Part shown: positions 34,380 to 43,575 of the stretch, in pieces
Layout: each line of letters opens with the position of its first letter
Numbering within the stretch: position 1 is the stretch's first letter
Translations under genes and position numbers: made by a program
NCBI RefSeq assembly: GCF_003671765.1
Contig: NZ_QPIB01000007.1
Coordinates: 255,536 to 319,535, forward strand
Direction: 5' to 3'
Length of the DNA stretch: 64,000 nucleotides
DNA from: Xenophilus sp. E41
GTDB lineage: Bacteria; Pseudomonadota; Gammaproteobacteria; Burkholderiales; Burkholderiaceae_C
Notes under the pieces: generated by a model
The model's input: only the letters and a program-made list of their open reading frames with translations
Told to the model about the DNA's origin: nothing
Databases searched by the model: none

Positions 34380-37145
34380 ATGCCGCTCCATCGCCGCGCA
34401 CGGCACCTTCCCTTGCCGTCGTCGATCCTGCCCTTCCGTCCCGCGCTGGCCGCGCTGATGGCGGCCTTGGCCTTGTCCGCATGTGGTGGGGGCGGTGGAG
34501 GAGGAGGAGGCTTTCCCGTGTTGCCCTCCAACCCGCCGGGCCAGGGCGGCGACCCCGGCACGCAGCCACCGGGCGGCGGCTACGGCGAACCGGCCCCTGC
34601 GCCAGAACAACCGGTCACGCCGGTGCTGGGCTGCACCGAACTGGCCGGCCGCACCATTGCCGCGGCGCAGATCGGCCTGCCGACGCAGGGCGCGACGGTC
34701 GTGAGCGCCACCCCGGTCGCCGCGGGCGACAGCGGCAACACGCTGGGCAGCTATTGCCAGGTGCGCGGAACCATCCAGCCCATGGACGCGAACGCGCCGG
34801 TCATCAACTTCGCGCTCAACCTGCCCGAAGCCTGGAACCGCAAGGCCATCCACTTCGGCGGCGGCGGCTTCAACGGCCGGCTGATCGACGGCACCGAGCC
34901 CGTGCGATTCGGCCCGGCCGACAAGCCGGCGCCGCTCGCGCTCGGCTACGCCACCTTCGGCGACGACAGCGGCCACCAGAGCAGCAGCATCACCGACGCG
35001 AAGTTCGCCGCCAACGACGAGGCGCTGGCCAACTACGGCGGCAACTCGCTCAAGAAGACGCACGACGTGGCGATGGCGCTGATCCGCCTGCGCTACGCGC
35101 GCGCGCCGCAGCACGCGTATTTCCTCGGCACCTCCACCGGCGGGCGCGACGCGCTGCTGCACATCCAGCGCTGGCCGGCCGACTACGACGGCGTGGTCGC
35201 CAACGAGCCCGCGCTCAACTACAGCGGCACGCGGCTGTCGAACATCGCGGTGGGCCGCGCGCTGTACGCCAACGGCGGCGCCGGCTGGATGAACCTGGCC
35301 AAGACGCTGCTGGTGCAGAAGGCCGTGCTGGCCGCCTGCGACAAGCTCGACGGCGCGAGCGACGGCATCGTGAGCAACGTCGAGAGCTGCCGCCAGCTCA
35401 ACGCGCAGATCCTCGCGTCGCTGCGCTGCGCGGGCGGTGCGGACACGGGCGACACCTGCCTGTCGGACGCGCAGATGGCCACGGTGCGCACCATCGAGTC
35501 GCCGCTGGAATTCACCTCGTATTCGCTGGCCAACGGCGTGCGCCGCGCCGGCGGCTACAACCTGCTCGAAGGCGCGCTGGTGGCCGGCCCCTTCACCTCG
35601 CGCGACCTCGGCACCCGGCGCACGCCGGGCAATCCCGCCACCTCGGCCGACGCCAACCAGTACGTGACGGGCGACCAGTGGGCCAAGTACTTCGTCACGC
35701 GCGACGCGGCGCTGGACACGCTCAGCTTCGATCCGCTGAACCCCGGCGCCTGGACCTCGCGCGTGCAGGCCGTCTCGGCCATCACCGACGCGACCGACCC
35801 CGACCTGCGGCCCTTCTTCTCGCGCGGCGGGCGCCTGATCCTGCTGCATGGCCAGGCCGACGAGGTGATCAGCGGCAACTCCACCATCGACTACTACCAG
35901 CGCGTGGTCGCCACCGTCGGCGCCGACACGGTGGCGCAGAACCTGCGCTTCTACATGGTGCCGGGCATGGGCCATGGCACCGGCGTCTTCATTCCCGCCT
36001 GGGACTCGCTGGCGGCGCTGGAGGACTGGGTCGAGCGCGGCCTGGCGCCCAGCACGCCCGTCGCGGCCGACAGTGTGCCGGGCACCTACGGCCGCACGCG
36101 GCCCCTGTGCCAGTTCCCGTCGTGGCCCAAATACCGCGGCACGGGCAGCCTGGATGCGGCCGTCAACTACAGCTGCGTGACCGAGGTGGGCGACCCGCTG
36201 GCCTGCCCGAACCTGCCCGCCAGCTCGACCACCTACAAGGGCGGCAACCTGATGGGCGAGGAACTGCGCGTGAGCGTCGACCCGGCCACGATGGCCTACA
36301 CCGTGACCATCGATGCGAGCCTGCAGCGCACGGCCGGCACGCAGCGCAGCGGCACCCTGGTGTCGCAGGGCGACTGCCACTACGCCAGCGGCGAGAGTGG
36401 CGCGGTCTTCAGCTTCGGCGCCGGTGGGGCGCTGCTGGGCGGCGTGAACGCGGCCACGGGCGGGGGCTTCGTGCCGCTGCTGGCCTTCCAGAACACCTTC
36501 GAGAACAGCGCCAGCCCGGCCGTCTTCAACCCGGTGGCCAACATCTACGACGTGGCCGGCGTCCAGTACGGCGCCGGAGGCAGCGCCACGCGCTACGCCG
36601 CTTCGTCGAGGGTGCGCAATGCCGGGACCTTCCAGCACTGCCAGGATGCGTCGAGCGGCGGCTTCATGACCTACGACGCCGCTTGCACGTCGACCGCCAA
36701 GGGCTACCTCAGCTACAACACCACGCGCAACGCCTTCGACCTGATGGTGACCCCGTCCACCGGCGGTGCCACCACGACCGGCGGCACGCCGGGCGGCTCG
36801 GTGGTCTTCGGGCAGGTGGGTGCGGTGACGGTGCCGCTGTTCCTGATCCGCGAATCGGCCAGCAGCTACGGCCTGCGGCTGTATGCGCCGCAGACGCCCG
36901 TGGCCTCCGGTGCGGCCGACGGCCAGTTCGCCACCCTGGCGAGCGACGGCAGCAGCGGCAGCGCCACCGTGGCCGGCGCCAACTTCACGCTGCGAGGCAA
37001 TGCGGGCACCCTGGCCTACGACACCCCGGTACTGGGCGTGATGCAGAGCAGCGGCGCGGCCGCGGCCCAACTGGTGCACAGTGCGGGCCTGCTGGGCATC
37101 CTCCCCGCCGCCGGCGCCCACTTTGAACTGGGCATCCGCCAATGA
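34380..37145 (+). CDS. Tannase/feruloyl esterase family lipoprotein
   Basis: A 921-residue secreted protein. The lipobox is LSAC with Cys35, followed by a polyglycine run and a proline/glycine linker, implying an outer-membrane-tethered enzyme. Residues 80-600 have the tannase fold: HFGGGGFNGRLIDG, FLGTSTGGRDALLHIQRWP (nucleophile Ser in GTSTGGR), GVVANEPALNY, LILLHGQADEVIS (acid) and VPGMGHGTG (histidine). The last 300 residues form an extra beta-rich region not usual for the family. It is predicted to cleave aromatic acid esters such as gallates or hydroxycinnamates. ATG at 34380 follows a GGAGA. Confidence 0.85.
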   Translation: MPLHRRARHLPLPSSILPFRPALAALMAALALSACGGGGGGGGGFPVLPSNPPGQGGDPGTQPPGGGYGEPAPAPEQPVTPVLGCTELAGRTIAAAQIGLPTQGATVVSATPVAAGDSGNTLGSYCQVRGTIQPMDANAPVINFALNLPEAWNRKAIHFGGGGFNGRLIDGTEPVRFGPADKPAPLALGYATFGDDSGHQSSSITDAKFAANDEALANYGGNSLKKTHDVAMALIRLRYARAPQHAYFLGTSTGGRDALLHIQRWPADYDGVVANEPALNYSGTRLSNIAVGRALYANGGAGWMNLAKTLLVQKAVLAACDKLDGASDGIVSNVESCRQLNAQILASLRCAGGADTGDTCLSDAQMATVRTIESPLEFTSYSLANGVRRAGGYNLLEGALVAGPFTSRDLGTRRTPGNPATSADANQYVTGDQWAKYFVTRDAALDTLSFDPLNPGAWTSRVQAVSAITDATDPDLRPFFSRGGRLILLHGQADEVISGNSTIDYYQRVVATVGADTVAQNLRFYMVPGMGHGTGVFIPAWDSLAALEDWVERGLAPSTPVAADSVPGTYGRTRPLCQFPSWPKYRGTGSLDAAVNYSCVTEVGDPLACPNLPASSTTYKGGNLMGEELRVSVDPATMAYTVTIDASLQRTAGTQRSGTLVSQGDCHYASGESGAVFSFGAGGALLGGVNAATGGGFVPLLAFQNTFENSASPAVFNPVANIYDVAGVQYGAGGSATRYAASSRVRNAGTFQHCQDASSGGFMTYDAACTSTAKGYLSYNTTRNAFDLMVTPSTGGATTTGGTPGGSVVFGQVGAVTVPLFLIRESASSYGLRLYAPQTPVASGAADGQFATLASDGSSGSATVAGANFTLRGNAGTLAYDTPVLGVMQSSGAAAAQLVHSAGLLGILPAAGAHFELGIRQ

Positions 37146-37216
37146 GACACGCTCCCCGCGCACGCCGTGATGCCCGCCGCCTTTCTTCTTCCTCCCCTGC
37201 ATCGAAGGACCGCCCC

Positions 37217-38722
37217 ATGCGATTCAACAAGCCCCTGCTGGCCGCCGCGCTGTCGGCCCTGCTGCTGCCCGCCTTCGCGCAGGCGCCGGCCCAGCCGCGC
37301 GACGAGTTCTTCTGGCTCGGCGAGATCAACAAGGCCACGGCCGTGATCAACACCGACGAGGGCCTGCTCGACAAGGCGATGGCGCCGCGCCTTGCCGCCG
37401 GCATCGCCAAGGTGCTGCAGGACGGCGCGCAGCCCAAGGCGAAGCGGCCGTCGACCGTGATCACCTTCGAGCCGCTGCTCATCGAGGCCGCCGGCCAGGA
37501 CGTCACGCTGCTCCATGCCGGCCGCTCCAGCCAGGACATGCACGCCACCTACCGCGCCGCCATCCTGCGCGACCAGTTGCTCGACCTCGCGGAACAGCTC
37601 AACAAGACCTCGGGCGCGATGCTGAAGCTGGCCGAGAAGCACGCCGGCACCATCGTGCCCAACTACACCAACGGCGTGGCCGCCCAGCCCAACAGCTACG
37701 GCCACTACCTGCTGGGCCATGCGGCCGGGCTGGAGCGCGACGCCCAGCGCATCCGCGAGGCCTATGCGCGCATCGACCGCTCGCCCATGGGCACCACGGT
37801 GCTCAACGGCACCAGCTGGCCGCTCAACCGCACGCGCATGGCCGACTATCTGGGCTTCGCCGCCACGGTCGACAACGCCTACGACGCATCGCAGATCTCC
37901 TCGCAGGAGGAACCGGTGGAAGTGGGCGCGGTGGTCACCAGCATCGCGCTGCACACCGGCGCCTTCGTCGAGGACATCATGGTCCAGTACGCCCAGTCGC
38001 GGCCCTGGATCCTGCTGGCCGAGGGCGGCGGCAACACCTACGTCTCCAGCGCCATGCCGCAGAAGCGCAACCCGGGGCTGCTCAACAACACGCGGCGCGA
38101 CGCCTCGCAGGTGATCGCGCTGGCCATGGTGCCGCTGCTGCAGGCGCACAACATCCCGCCCGGCATGCCCGACGCCAAGGAGGTGAAGAGCAATGGCGAG
38201 ATGGTCGTGAGCACGATCGCCGTGCTCAGGCAGTGGGAGCGCATCCTCGGCCAGATGGTGATCAGCCCCGAGCGCGCGCTGGAAGAACTCAACAGCGACT
38301 GGACCGCCTCGCAGGAACTGGCCGACGTGCTGATGCGCAAATACAGGCTGCCCTTCCGCGTGGGCCACCATTTCGCGTCGGAGGTCGTCGAGTACGCCAA
38401 GGCCAAGGACATCAAGCCGCTCCAGTTCCCCTACGCCGAGGCGCAGCGCATCTATGCCGAGACGGTGAAGGGCTCCACCTACGCGCAGGCGCTGCCGATG
38501 AGCGAGGCCGAGTTCCGCGCCACGCTCGATCCGGTGGCGATCGTGAACAACCGCGCCTCGGCCGGCGGCCCGCAACCGGCCGAGATGGCCCGCATGCTGA
38601 AGGCGTCGCAGGGGCAGCTTGCGCAGCAGGCCGAATGGATCCAGGCGCGGCGCGCCCGCATCGCCGCCTCGCTCGCCCGGCTCGATGCCGACTTCGACCG
38701 CCTCGCTGCCGCGGCCCGCTGA
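37217..38722 (+). CDS. Secreted fumarase/argininosuccinate lyase superfamily protein
   Basis: A 501-residue member of the fumarase/aspartase/ASL superfamily, with the signature SSAMPQKRNPGLLNN and the helical core EEPVEVGAVVTSIALHTG ... MVVSTIAVLRQWERIL. Unlike normal cytoplasmic family members it starts with a signal peptide (FNKPLLAAALSALLLPAFAQA, cleavage near residue 21-23). Its active site could process an aromatic-ester breakdown product, an amino acid or another dicarboxylate, but the substrate is unknown. It follows the tannase-like gene by 71 bases on the same strand and may share its transcript. Confidence 0.8.
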   Translation: MRFNKPLLAAALSALLLPAFAQAPAQPRDEFFWLGEINKATAVINTDEGLLDKAMAPRLAAGIAKVLQDGAQPKAKRPSTVITFEPLLIEAAGQDVTLLHAGRSSQDMHATYRAAILRDQLLDLAEQLNKTSGAMLKLAEKHAGTIVPNYTNGVAAQPNSYGHYLLGHAAGLERDAQRIREAYARIDRSPMGTTVLNGTSWPLNRTRMADYLGFAATVDNAYDASQISSQEEPVEVGAVVTSIALHTGAFVEDIMVQYAQSRPWILLAEGGGNTYVSSAMPQKRNPGLLNNTRRDASQVIALAMVPLLQAHNIPPGMPDAKEVKSNGEMVVSTIAVLRQWERILGQMVISPERALEELNSDWTASQELADVLMRKYRLPFRVGHHFASEVVEYAKAKDIKPLQFPYAEAQRIYAETVKGSTYAQALPMSEAEFRATLDPVAIVNNRASAGGPQPAEMARMLKASQGQLAQQAEWIQARRARIAASLARLDADFDRLAAAAR

Positions 38723-38770
38723 AATCCGAGCCGAAAGGGCTGAAGCGCCCGCGCAGCGAGCGCGATGCGC
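38723..38770 (+). repeat. Decayed dispersed repeat, copy E
   Basis: AAATCCGAGCCGAAAGGGCTGAAGCGCCCG resembles the first half of the repeat seen at 4729, 12438 and 26593; the CAGCTAT...TAGC half is not recognisable. It lies between two convergent genes. Confidence 0.4.
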
Positions 38771-38772
38771 TG

Positions 38773-39108
38773 TCAGATCAGGAGCGTCGCCGAGGACTGC
38801 TTCCACTGCCAGCGCCGGCGCGCCGCGATCGCCGCGACCAGCCCGCAGCCCGCGAAGTTGATGAGGGTGATGAAGAGGAAGAGCCCGTCCTTGACCACCA
38901 GCAGGCCGTACGCCGTGGCCGCGACGTGCGACAGCACCCACGAGCCCCAGGTCAGGAGCGACACCGAGCGCGCGCCGTCGCGGCACTTCCACACCGCCAC
39001 GATCTGCGGGATGTAGGTGAACACGCGCACGGCGTTGGTCAGCAGGTAGGCCCAGGCGATCAGGCCGAGCCAGGTGTCGGCCGAAGCGGGGATCGACAGG
39101 GGTTGCAT
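38773..39108 (-). CDS. PQ-loop / SemiSWEET-like small membrane protein
   Basis: A 111-residue protein with three predicted membrane segments: WLGLIAWAYLLTNAVRVFTYIPQIV, LLTWGSWVLSHVAATAYGLLVV and FLFITLINFAGCGLVAAIAA. YIPQIVAVWKC places a proline-glutamine pair at the end of helix one, as in PQ-loop/SemiSWEET transporters, which dimerise to carry small sugars or amino acids. Substrate unknown. ATG at 39108 gives the natural N-terminus. Confidence 0.7.
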   Translation of the reverse strand: MQPLSIPASADTWLGLIAWAYLLTNAVRVFTYIPQIVAVWKCRDGARSVSLLTWGSWVLSHVAATAYGLLVVKDGLFLFITLINFAGCGLVAAIAARRRWQWKQSSATLLI

Positions 39109-39200
39109 CGAAGGGGGTCCTCGGGGCCGCGCCGGGCGGTCAATGTCTGGGAGCCGCCACTCTAGGGACGCCCGCGCCGCCGCGGAATGCCGTATCGACG

Positions 39201-41126
39201 CTAGGCCGATGGGCCTACCTCCGTGGAAGGGATGAGCACCGGCGCCGCGTCGGCCCGGGCGGGCAGGTGCAGCCGCACGCGGGTGCCCGGGGCATGGTGC
39301 TGCAGTTCCAGCGTGCCGCCGAGTTGCCGGGCGCGAACACGCATGTTGTCGATGCCGCGGCCGGCGAGCGCGTCGGCGGGCGGCCGCGGCGGGCTGCGCG
39401 GCCCCTCGTCCTCCACCTCCAGCGTCAGTGCGTCGCCCACCTGTCGCAGCGCCACCCGCACGCGGCCGGGCCGCGCATGCTTGACCACGTTGGTCAGCGC
39501 CTCCTGGGCGATGCGCAGCAGCTGCAGCGTGGCCTGCGGCGACTGCAGCGCCGGCGCCGCGCCTTCGGGCACGTCGATGCGCCAGCTCGGGTGGAAGTGC
39601 AGCTCCTCCAACTGGCCCTGCCAGCGGAACAGGAAGTTGCCCAGCGCGGTGCGGAAGTCGCCGTCCTCGGGCGCCAGCGCGTCCAGGGCGATGCGCATGT
39701 CGGCGATGCAGGCGCGCAGCACGTCGGCGATCTGCGCATCGCTCATGTCGCCGCGCTCCACCCGCGACAGCGAGGTGAACAGGCGCGAGCCCAGCCCGTC
39801 GTGGATGTCGCGCATGATGGCCTGCCGGGCTTCGGTCGCCGCGTTCTGCCGCTGCAGTTCGGCCATGCGTTCGAAGTCGGCCGCGATGCGGCGCTCCCGG
39901 TCGGCGACGCGGCTCTCGAGCGTGTGGTTGAGGTCTTCCAGCGCATCCATGGCGTGCACGAAGCGCGCGGTGAGCAGGCCGCCCATGGCCACCAGCAGCA
40001 GGTTGGCGGCATGGTGCAGCAGGAAGATGCGCTGCTGGAACCAGCCGGTCCACAGCGGCGGGCTCGCCACGGGGCTCCAGCTCACCACGTAGTCGTGCAC
40101 GCCGGCGGCCACGGCCAGCAGCATCGCGGCCGGCAGCACGGCAGAGGCCACGGTGCGCTGCACGAACACCGTGCGAACGGCCACCGCGAGCGCGCCCAGC
40201 CCGATGGGAATGAGCCCTGCGCTCCAGACCCGGTTGACCATCGGTTCGCTGGCCGGGCTCAGCACCACGCACAGCGGGCCGACCAGCCAGTAGGCGAGCA
40301 GCGCGCGCCGCACCCAGGGCCTTTCCACCCGGGCGAGCTGCAGCGCGAACAGCGCCAGCACGACGATGAAGCCGCCCGTGGCCGCCAGGTACACCATGCG
40401 CCACACCGGCCACTGGTCGGCGGGCAGGGTCTCGATGACGAAGGTCAGCGTGCGCACGCCCCACAGCGCCGTCGCCACGCCGAACAGGCCGTAGAGCACT
40501 TCGCTGCGCCGGCGCCACCAGATCAGCAGCACGAAGGCCGCCGTGAGCGCGCACACGAAGGCCGTGACCTGCGGCATGGTGCGCACCCAGAACAGGCGCC
40601 GGTCGTACACCGGCAGCAGGGCCCGCAGGGCGCCGACCTGCACCCGCGGGAAGCGGCGGATCGCGCGCTCGGGCGAGGCGGCGGCGCGCACGGCGAGTTC
40701 GTTGGGCGCCTCGCCGCGCAGCAGGCTGGGCGGCAGGCGGACCAGGTGGGGCCGCTCCCAGCGCACGCGCCGCGCGGCGGTCGACTCGGGCACCTCGCCG
40801 ACCAGCGCACCGTTGAGCCAGACCTGCCCACCGTCGTAGAGATAGGGCAGGTACACGGCCCAGCCGCCGTCGGGCAGGGTGTCCCGGGCCGGTCCGTCGA
40901 AGCGCGCGCGGTACCAGAAAGCCTGCGCCGAGGCGTCGTCGGAGGGGCCGGGGGCGGCATCGGGCAGCGCGACCTCCTGCCAGCCTGGGGCGCCGGCCGC
41001 CGGCGGCGTGCGGGCGGCGTCCTCCAGGCGCTGCATGCGGTCGAGCTCGAGCGCGGCGGCGGCGCCGGCCAGCAGCGCGACGGCCAGCACCAGGGCCGCA
41101 CGCAGCACCCGCTCCAGCCCCCTCAC
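39201..41126 (-). CDS. Sensor histidine kinase, NarX/LiaS-type (HisKA_3) with extracytoplasmic and seven-helix N-terminus
   Basis: A 641-residue membrane kinase. After a signal-like first helix comes a periplasmic beta domain (FWYRARFDGPARDTLP ... YLYDGGQVWLNG), then about seven membrane helices (7TMR-DISM-like), a coiled-coil and the kinase core. IMRDIHDGLGSRLF is the HisKA_3 phosphoacceptor motif and QEALTNVVKHARPGRV the N-box. GRGIDNMRVRARQLGG is the G-box region. GTG at 41126 overlaps the response-regulator stop by four bases (GTGA). The stimulus is unknown; the periplasmic domain resembles carbohydrate-binding folds. Confidence 0.88.
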   Translation of the reverse strand: MRGLERVLRAALVLAVALLAGAAAALELDRMQRLEDAARTPPAAGAPGWQEVALPDAAPGPSDDASAQAFWYRARFDGPARDTLPDGGWAVYLPYLYDGGQVWLNGALVGEVPESTAARRVRWERPHLVRLPPSLLRGEAPNELAVRAAASPERAIRRFPRVQVGALRALLPVYDRRLFWVRTMPQVTAFVCALTAAFVLLIWWRRRSEVLYGLFGVATALWGVRTLTFVIETLPADQWPVWRMVYLAATGGFIVVLALFALQLARVERPWVRRALLAYWLVGPLCVVLSPASEPMVNRVWSAGLIPIGLGALAVAVRTVFVQRTVASAVLPAAMLLAVAAGVHDYVVSWSPVASPPLWTGWFQQRIFLLHHAANLLLVAMGGLLTARFVHAMDALEDLNHTLESRVADRERRIAADFERMAELQRQNAATEARQAIMRDIHDGLGSRLFTSLSRVERGDMSDAQIADVLRACIADMRIALDALAPEDGDFRTALGNFLFRWQGQLEELHFHPSWRIDVPEGAAPALQSPQATLQLLRIAQEALTNVVKHARPGRVRVALRQVGDALTLEVEDEGPRSPPRPPADALAGRGIDNMRVRARQLGGTLELQHHAPGTRVRLHLPARADAAPVLIPSTEVGPSA

Positions 41127-41803
41127 AGCAGGCCCAGCTGGCTGGCTTCGTAGACCGCCTCGCTGCGCGAATGCACGGCCAGCTTGCGGTAGATGTTCTT
41201 CACGTGGGCCACGACGGTGTGCGGCGAGATGCCGAGCAACTGGCCGATCTCGTCGAAGGGCAGGCCCTTGGCCGTCAGCCGCAGCAGTTCGGTTTCGCGC
41301 GCCGTGAGCGGGGTGGGCGCGGCGCGTGCCTCGGGCGCCGCGCCGGCCTGGGCGTCGGCGGGGCCCGGCGCGGGTTTGAGCGTCACCCTGAAACGGGCCA
41401 GCACCCGGCGCGCGATGCCGGGGCTGATCGGCGCGCCGCCGTCGTGCAGCTCGTGGATGCTTGCGACCACCCGCTCGGTCGACGCGTCCTTGAGCAGGTA
41501 GCCGGTGGCGCCTGCCTCGATGGACTCGACCACGTGCGCGTCGTCGCCGAACATGGTGACGACCAGCACGTCGCAGCCGGGATGGTGTGCGGCCGCATGG
41601 CGGATCACCTGGACGCCGCGCACATCGGGCAGGCCCAGGTCGAGCAGCAGCACGTCCGGGCGGTGCTGGTCCAGCAGGGCCATGCCGGCCTGGCCCGTGG
41701 GCACGGCGCCGACCAGTTGCAGCCGCGGGTCGCTCAGCACCGCGGCCGAGAAGCGGCGGAGGAATTCGGGCTCGTCTTCGACGATCAGGACCCGCAGGGT
41801 CAT
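41123..41803 (-). CDS. NarL/FixJ-type response regulator
   Basis: A 226-residue regulator. Receiver acids are Glu9-Asp10, phosphoacceptor Asp55 (LLLDLGLPD) and Lys in YLLKDAS. The C-terminal LuxR-type HTH is LTARETELLRLTAKG ... ISPHTVVAHVKNIYRKL. A proline/alanine linker of about 25 residues joins the domains. It is the first gene of a coupled pair with the kinase, so the two form a complete two-component system. Confidence 0.93.
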   Translation of the reverse strand: MTLRVLIVEDEPEFLRRFSAAVLSDPRLQLVGAVPTGQAGMALLDQHRPDVLLLDLGLPDVRGVQVIRHAAAHHPGCDVLVVTMFGDDAHVVESIEAGATGYLLKDASTERVVASIHELHDGGAPISPGIARRVLARFRVTLKPAPGPADAQAGAAPEARAAPTPLTARETELLRLTAKGLPFDEIGQLLGISPHTVVAHVKNIYRKLAVHSRSEAVYEASQLGLL

Positions 41804-41899
41804 CGCATCTCCCGCGCAGGGCTTCGGTGGCCCGATTGTCCGGGGCCGGGCGCACGAAGGGCATAGCGCATTGGCGCTATGCCGCTTCGCGCACGGTGC

Positions 41900-43228
41900 T
41901 CAGTGGTCGTGGTGCAGGTAGCTCGCCTGCCGCGGCAGGCGCAGGCTCACCACGAAGGCCAGCACCATCATGCCGGTGACGTACCAGAAGAAGGCCGACT
42001 CGTGGCCGATGGACTTGAGCCCCAGCGCCACGTATTCGGCCGAGCCGCCGAAGATCGCGTTGGCCACTGCGTAGGCCAGGCCCACGCCCAACGCGCGCAC
42101 CTCGGGCGGGAACATCTCGGCCTTCACGATGCCGCTGATGGAGGTGTAGAAGCTCACGATGGCCAGCGCCACCACGATCAGCACGAAGGCCAGCACCGGG
42201 CTCGTCACGTGCTGCAGGGCGGTGAGGATGGGTACCGTGGTCAGTGCGCCCAGGGCGCCGAACAGCAGCATGTTGGTGCGTCGGCCGATGCGGTCGGACA
42301 GTGCCCCGAACAGCGGCTGCATGCACATGTAGAGGAAGAGCGCGCAGGTCATGACGTAGCTGGTCGTCTTGATCGGCAGGCCCACCGTGTTCACCAGGTA
42401 CTTCTGCATGTAGGTGGTGAAGGTGTAGAAGATCAGCGAGCCGCCGGCGGTGTAGCCCAGCACCGTGAAGAAGGCGGCCTTGTGGTGGCGGAACAGGCCG
42501 CCGATGGTGCCGGCCTCCTTGTTGGTGCGCGAGCTCTCGCTCTGCGTCTCGTGCAGCGTGCGGCGCAGCATCAGCGCCACCACGGCCGAGATGGCGCCGA
42601 TCACGAAGGGAATGCGCCAGCCCCAGGCCTTGAGCTCGGCCTCGTCGAGCACCGTCTCGAGGATGACGATCACCAGCACCGCCAGCAGCTGCCCGCCGAT
42701 CAGCGTCACGTACTGGAAGGACGAGAAGAAGCCGCGCTGGCCGCGCAGCGCGACTTCGCTCATGTAGGTGGCGGTGGTGCCGTACTCGCCCCCCACCGAC
42801 AGGCCCTGGAACAGGCGGCAGACCAGCAGCAGCAAGGGTGCCCACGCGCCGATCTGCGCGTAGGTGGGCAGGCAGGCGATGACCAGCGAGCCGCCGCACA
42901 TCATCGCCACCGAGATCAGCAGCGAGGCCTTGCGCCCGACGCGGTCGGCGATGCGGCCGAAGAGCCAGCCGCCGATGGGCCGCATGAGGAAGCCGGCCGC
43001 GAACACGCCGGCCGTGTTGAGCAACTGCGCCGTGGGGTCCGACTTGGGGAAGAAGGCCGGTGCGAAGTACAGGGCCGAGAAGGCGTAGACGTAGAAGTCG
43101 AACCACTCGACCAGGTTGCCCGACGAGGCCGCCATGATGGCGAAGACGCGGTGGCGTTTTTCCTCGGCCGTGTAGGCGCGGGGCGCGGAAGAGGCCGGCG
43201 CCTGGGCCGGCGGCAGGGTTGCACTCAT
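41900..43228 (-). CDS. MFS transporter, metabolite:H+ symporter (MHS/KgtP-like) family
   Basis: A 442-residue, 12-helix permease. The MHS signatures are [17 protein letters not shown] at the first helix, [20 protein letters not shown] (loop 2-3), [18 protein letters not shown] and [11 protein letters not shown] (loop 8-9). Relatives carry alpha-ketoglutarate, citrate, proline or shikimate. ATG at 43228 gives a normal cytoplasmic N-terminus. It lies downstream of no obvious pathway; the two-component genes are on the same strand below it. Confidence 0.9.
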   Translation of the reverse strand: MSATLPPAQAPASSAPRAYTAEEKRHRVFAIMAASSGNLVEWFDFYVYAFSALYFAPAFFPKSDPTAQLLNTAGVFAAGFLMRPIGGWLFGRIADRVGRKASLLISVAMMCGGSLVIACLPTYAQIGAWAPLLLLVCRLFQGLSVGGEYGTTATYMSEVALRGQRGFFSSFQYVTLIGGQLLAVLVIVILETVLDEAELKAWGWRIPFVIGAISAVVALMLRRTLHETQSESSRTNKEAGTIGGLFRHHKAAFFTVLGYTAGGSLIFYTFTTYMQKYLVNTVGLPIKTTSYVMTCALFLYMCMQPLFGALSDRIGRRTNMLLFGALGALTTVPILTALQHVTSPVLAFVLIVVALAIVSFYTSISGIVKAEMFPPEVRALGVGLAYAVANAIFGGSAEYVALGLKSIGHESAFFWYVTGMMVLAFVVSLRLPRQASYLHHDH

Positions 43229-43571
43229 GAAGGGGTCGCCTTGGATCTGGGAGTTGTAGTCAAGGGGGCCGCCGGGCGGCCACGTTTCATTCTGCGGCGC
43301 GATGCGGCGGCGCGCTGTCAGAGGGCGACCAGACCCCGCGGCCTGTGCGGACGCGCTGCGGCCGCCAAGTGGCCGGGCGGCATTCATGCTGCCGTCAGAG
43401 AGGCCCGCTAAAGTGCGCGTCGTTCCTGCCGGCTGCCGCCGCTTGCGGACCGGCAGCACGGCCTTCGGGCCAACGGCCCGGCCGCCTCGCGCGTTCTGCT
43501 GAGGCAACCCCCATGAAGGCCCAGTTCCATATCCTCCCTTGCACGTCCGTGCCCGCGCGCGGGGGCCGCCC
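43229..43571. other. Intergenic region between divergent MFS and ABC genes, with a possible leader ORF
   Basis: This 343-base gap separates the MHS transporter and the ABC permease. It holds a GC-rich stretch with a possible hairpin (GGCCTTCGGGCC and nearby GGCCCGGCC). Near the right edge is a 20-codon ORF from ATG 43513 whose stop TGA at 43573-43575 overlaps the permease ATG at 43572. I see no other gene here. Confidence 0.55.
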
Positions 43572-43575
43572 ATGA
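43513..43575 (+). CDS. Possible 20-residue leader peptide coupled to the ABC permease
   Basis: ATG at 43513, preceded by GAGG, opens a short frame (starts [13 protein letters not shown], ends ARGGRP) that terminates in an ATGA overlap with the permease start. The strict overlap and ribosome-site-like sequence suggest translational coupling or an attenuator role. It has one cysteine. There is no evidence beyond position, so it could be chance. Confidence 0.35.
   Translation: MKAQFHILPCTSVPARGGRP

Noticed and set aside
34302-37202. A 966-codon open frame on the minus strand opposite the tannase-like gene
   Set aside because: It is an antisense shadow in GC-rich DNA; the protein is rich in R, H, A and G with no motif, while the plus strand encodes a clear tannase with a lipobox.
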